NCBI GenBank assembly: GCA_020851555.1
Contig: JADZCM010000027.1
Coordinates: forward strand, 35,668-99,667
DNA length: 64,000 nucleotides
Direction: 5' to 3'
Source of the DNA: Bryobacterales bacterium
GTDB lineage: Bacteria; Acidobacteriota; Terriglobia; Bryobacterales; Bryobacteraceae
This document shows positions 62,362-64,000 of this stretch, piece by piece (positions within the stretch are counted from its first letter, which is position 1; the number at the start of each line of letters is the position of its first letter). The position numbers were made by a program, and so were the translations under genes. The notes beneath the pieces were generated by a model, which saw nothing but the letters and a program-made list of their open reading frames with translations, was not told the origin of the DNA and searched no databases.

Positions 62362-63645
62362 CTATTGTACGAGCATCGCGCGGGCGGCACCCGCCAGGTA
62401 GAGGCTGCCGGTCACAAAGGCCACGTCCCCTGGGGGGGGCTCCCTCAGGGACTGTATGGCTGCCGGAAGCGAGGGCGCCAGGCGGACCTTCGGATGGTCC
62501 GCCAGGCCGTGAATCAACTCCGGGCGTACCGCCCGGGGATGGTCCGGAGCCGTGAGGATGACCTCCTCCGCGAGCGGGAACAGGATCCCGGCCATTTCGG
62601 CCAATGCCTTGTCGCGCATCGCGCCGAAGACCAGGCGGACGCGCCGCCCGGAGTAGAAACGCCGGATATGGTCGGCAAGCACCCGCGCTCCCGCTGGGTT
62701 GTGCGCCCCGTCGAGGATGATTTCCGGTTCCTCCGAGACGCACTCCAGGCGCGCCGGCCAGCGGGTCGTGCGGACTCCTTCCTCGATCGCGGCGGGCGGC
62801 GCCGGCAGCAGTTCGAGAGCCGCGACGGCGGTAAGCGCGTTCGCGACCTGGTGTTCGCCCGCCAGGGGGCATTCGATCCGGAGCCGCGGAGGGCCGGCAA
62901 TCGTGAACCGGCTGCCTCGCGGCGTGAGCAGGAGATCTTCCGCCGTGTGACGGCTCCACCGTGTGACCGGCGCGCCCGCCGCCTTCGCCCGGGCTTCCAA
63001 GAGCGCCTGGACTTCGGGGCGCTGCGGGCCTGTGACCAGCGGGACGCCCGGCTTGATGATACCGGCCTTCTCGCCGGCGATCGTTTCCAGCGCCGTGCCG
63101 AGGTGGCCTTCGTGGTCGTAGTCGATGGGGGTTATGACGGTGAGCTGGGGCGACACCACGTTGGTGGCGTCCAGCCTGCCGCCCAGCCCCACCTCGAGGA
63201 CCACGGTCTCGGCCGCGAGTTCCCGAAACAGGAGGAATGCCATGGCGGTGACCATCTCGAAGTAAGTGGGGTGGGCATCCAGGCGGCCTTGAGCCAGCAG
63301 CCGTTCAGCCTGCGCGTGAACCGTGACGAAGGCGCCCGCGAAACGTTCGGGGGAGACGGGGTCGCCGCATATCCTGATCCGCTCGGTCGGCTCCACCAGG
63401 TGCGGCGACGTGAACAGCCCCGTACGCAGGCCGGCGGCGCGCAGGGCCGACTCGACCAGGGCGCAGACCGACCCTTTCCCATTGGTGCCCGCCACGTGCA
63501 CGAAGCGGCAGGCGCGGTGGGGGCTTCCCAGGTGATCCAGCAGCGTGGACACGCGCTCCAGCCCGAACTTCACGGCACGCGTCTCGTTGCCGAGCGCGTA
63601 GAGAAAGCGGACCGAATCGGGGTAACTGGACAAGCAGAAGCCCAT
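62362..63645 (-). CDS. folC: folylpolyglutamate synthase/dihydrofolate synthase
   Basis: 427 residues from ATG 63645 (MGFCLSSYPDSVRFLYALGN). The P-loop is HVAGTNGKGSVCALV (GTNGKGS at 53-59), with TSPHLVEPTERIRI and the Mg-binding VVLEVGLGGRLDATNVV following. The Mur ligase C-terminal domain has ILDGAHNPAGARVLADHI. It adds glutamate to dihydropteroate or folates. The in-frame part upstream to 63987 is not family-like, so 63645 is chosen. It is divergent from the small gene at 63715. Confidence 0.96.
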   Translation of the reverse strand: MGFCLSSYPDSVRFLYALGNETRAVKFGLERVSTLLDHLGSPHRACRFVHVAGTNGKGSVCALVESALRAAGLRTGLFTSPHLVEPTERIRICGDPVSPERFAGAFVTVHAQAERLLAQGRLDAHPTYFEMVTAMAFLLFRELAAETVVLEVGLGGRLDATNVVSPQLTVITPIDYDHEGHLGTALETIAGEKAGIIKPGVPLVTGPQRPEVQALLEARAKAAGAPVTRWSRHTAEDLLLTPRGSRFTIAGPPRLRIECPLAGEHQVANALTAVAALELLPAPPAAIEEGVRTTRWPARLECVSEEPEIILDGAHNPAGARVLADHIRRFYSGRRVRLVFGAMRDKALAEMAGILFPLAEEVILTAPDHPRAVRPELIHGLADHPKVRLAPSLPAAIQSLREPPPGDVAFVTGSLYLAGAARAMLVQ

Positions 63646-63714
63646 GGTACACTCGCTCCAGTAGGCACAGCAACGCGAGGCAGCCGAGTGCGACAGAGCT
63701 CCAGGATCGAGTCG

Positions 63715-63858
63715 ATGAGCTACGGGCTGATCTACGGGCTCGGGTGCCTGGTGGCCGCCTTCCTGTCTATGAACGACCGCGTGCCGCTGGAGAGACTGGC
63801 GCTGAACGTGGCCGGCTCGTGGATCTACGTCATCTATCACGTCCTGAACATGCGCTAG
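63715..63858 (+). CDS. small hydrophobic protein of 47 residues, unknown
   Basis: ATG 63715 with AGGA nearby gives MSYGLIYGLGCLVAAFLSMN, then DRVPLERLALNVAGSWIYVIYHVLNMR. Two hydrophobic segments are likely. A GTG at 63688, after a CGAGG site, would add nine residues. No family is recognised. It is divergent from folC and lies next to the transposase end. Confidence 0.5.
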   Translation: MSYGLIYGLGCLVAAFLSMNDRVPLERLALNVAGSWIYVIYHVLNMR

Positions 63859-63872
63859 CGGCAGCCGCTGCC

Positions 63873-63898
63873 GGGGTGCGCGACAAAAATGTAGCCCA
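63873..63898. mobile_element. possible terminal stretch of an insertion sequence
   Basis: GGGGTGCGCGACAAAAATGTAG and the following bases lie just outside the transposase stop codon (63899-63901). They might be the inverted repeat end of the element. No second copy is in the window, so the border cannot be set. Confidence 0.3.
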
Positions 63899-64000
63899 TC
63901 ATGCGGCTGACGAGCGATCCGCCCAGTAGTCTTCGAACCTACGGCTGAGGCGGCAGCAGCGCAGGGCGATGATGGCGTTAGCGCCACGGACGGTCCAGAA
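63899..64000 (-). CDS. C-terminal end of an ISKra4-type transposase (runs off the window end)
   Basis: On the minus strand the frame FWTVRGANAIIALRCCRLSR, then RFEDYWADRSSAA and TGA (63901-63899), matches the C-terminal end of ISKra4-family transposases, where WxVxGANAIxALRCC and RFEDFW are typical. 33 residues are visible and the N-terminal part lies to the right of the window. Whether the element is whole is unknown. Confidence 0.7.
   Translation of the reverse strand, partial: FWTVRGANAIIALRCCRLSRRFEDYWADRSSAA

Overview
The window is about 64 kb of GC-rich bacterial chromosome from a diderm. The lipopolysaccharide heptose genes, SurA- and PpiD-type periplasmic chaperones, an Mla-type ATPase, lipoproteins and many Tat or Sec export signals show an outer membrane. 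The mix of exported Gfo/Idh/MocA oxidoreductases, DUF1080 and ThuA domain proteins, a DUF6807 protein, a UroD-like protein and an ISKra4-type transposase end fits an Acidobacteriota, most like the Bryobacterales/Solibacter group. That assignment is an inference from gene content, not from a marker search.

Layout. 1-1008: tail of pntB and a HAD hydrolase. 1056-7759 (minus): hldE2-like, mfd, SurA-like, YhaM-like and BlaI-like genes. 7815-10808 (plus): waaF, a degenerate nucleotidyltransferase, a waaC-like gene and an ICMT-like membrane methyltransferase. 10957-14513: trpD (minus) divergent from sucC-sucD-ndk. 14926-16630: LuxR-type response regulator, a PaaK-like fragment protein and tRNA-Leu(UAG). 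16771-20409: a small exported protein divergent from a histidine kinase and sigma-54 response regulator pair, then a small secreted repeat protein. 20574-25645: ppiD, dedA, a secreted beta-helix protein and a zinc-ribbon membrane protein. 25774-30824: gltX-glnS, a carbamoyltransferase and an FmdB-like zinc ribbon. 30922-41833: a sugar-processing cluster. 41845-46802 (minus): clpB-lon, divergent from a beta-carbonic anhydrase. 47641-53499: an SH3 lipoprotein, an MlaF-like ATPase, a lytic transglycosylase and amidase, a glutamine amidotransferase, an Rrf2 regulator and clpP. 53525-58320 (minus): pheS-pheT, a 59-codon gene and rhaB. 58528-63858: aminotransferase, acyltransferase, DUF2103-like protein, plsC, folC and small membrane proteins. 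63899-64000: a transposase end cut by the window.

Most of the window is core housekeeping. The most distinctive accessory region is 30922-41833. A DUF1080 hydrolase, a TIM-barrel sugar isomerase, an AGE-family epimerase, a GH67 alpha-glucuronidase, a ThuA protein, two Gfo/Idh/MocA oxidoreductases and a DUF6807 protein all carry Tat, Sec or lipoprotein signals. A single UroD-like protein without an obvious signal sits among them. This looks like a nearly complete sugar redox, isomerisation and cleavage module outside the cytoplasm, with no transporter or regulator encoded in it. A second item of interest is the 16.7-20.4 kb envelope-sensing module.

Several genes have a good -10 hexamer only 5-11 bases before the start codon and no Shine-Dalgarno sequence, which suggests leaderless mRNAs, while others carry strong GGAGG sites. 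Translational coupling by ATGA, GTGA or TTGA overlaps is common.
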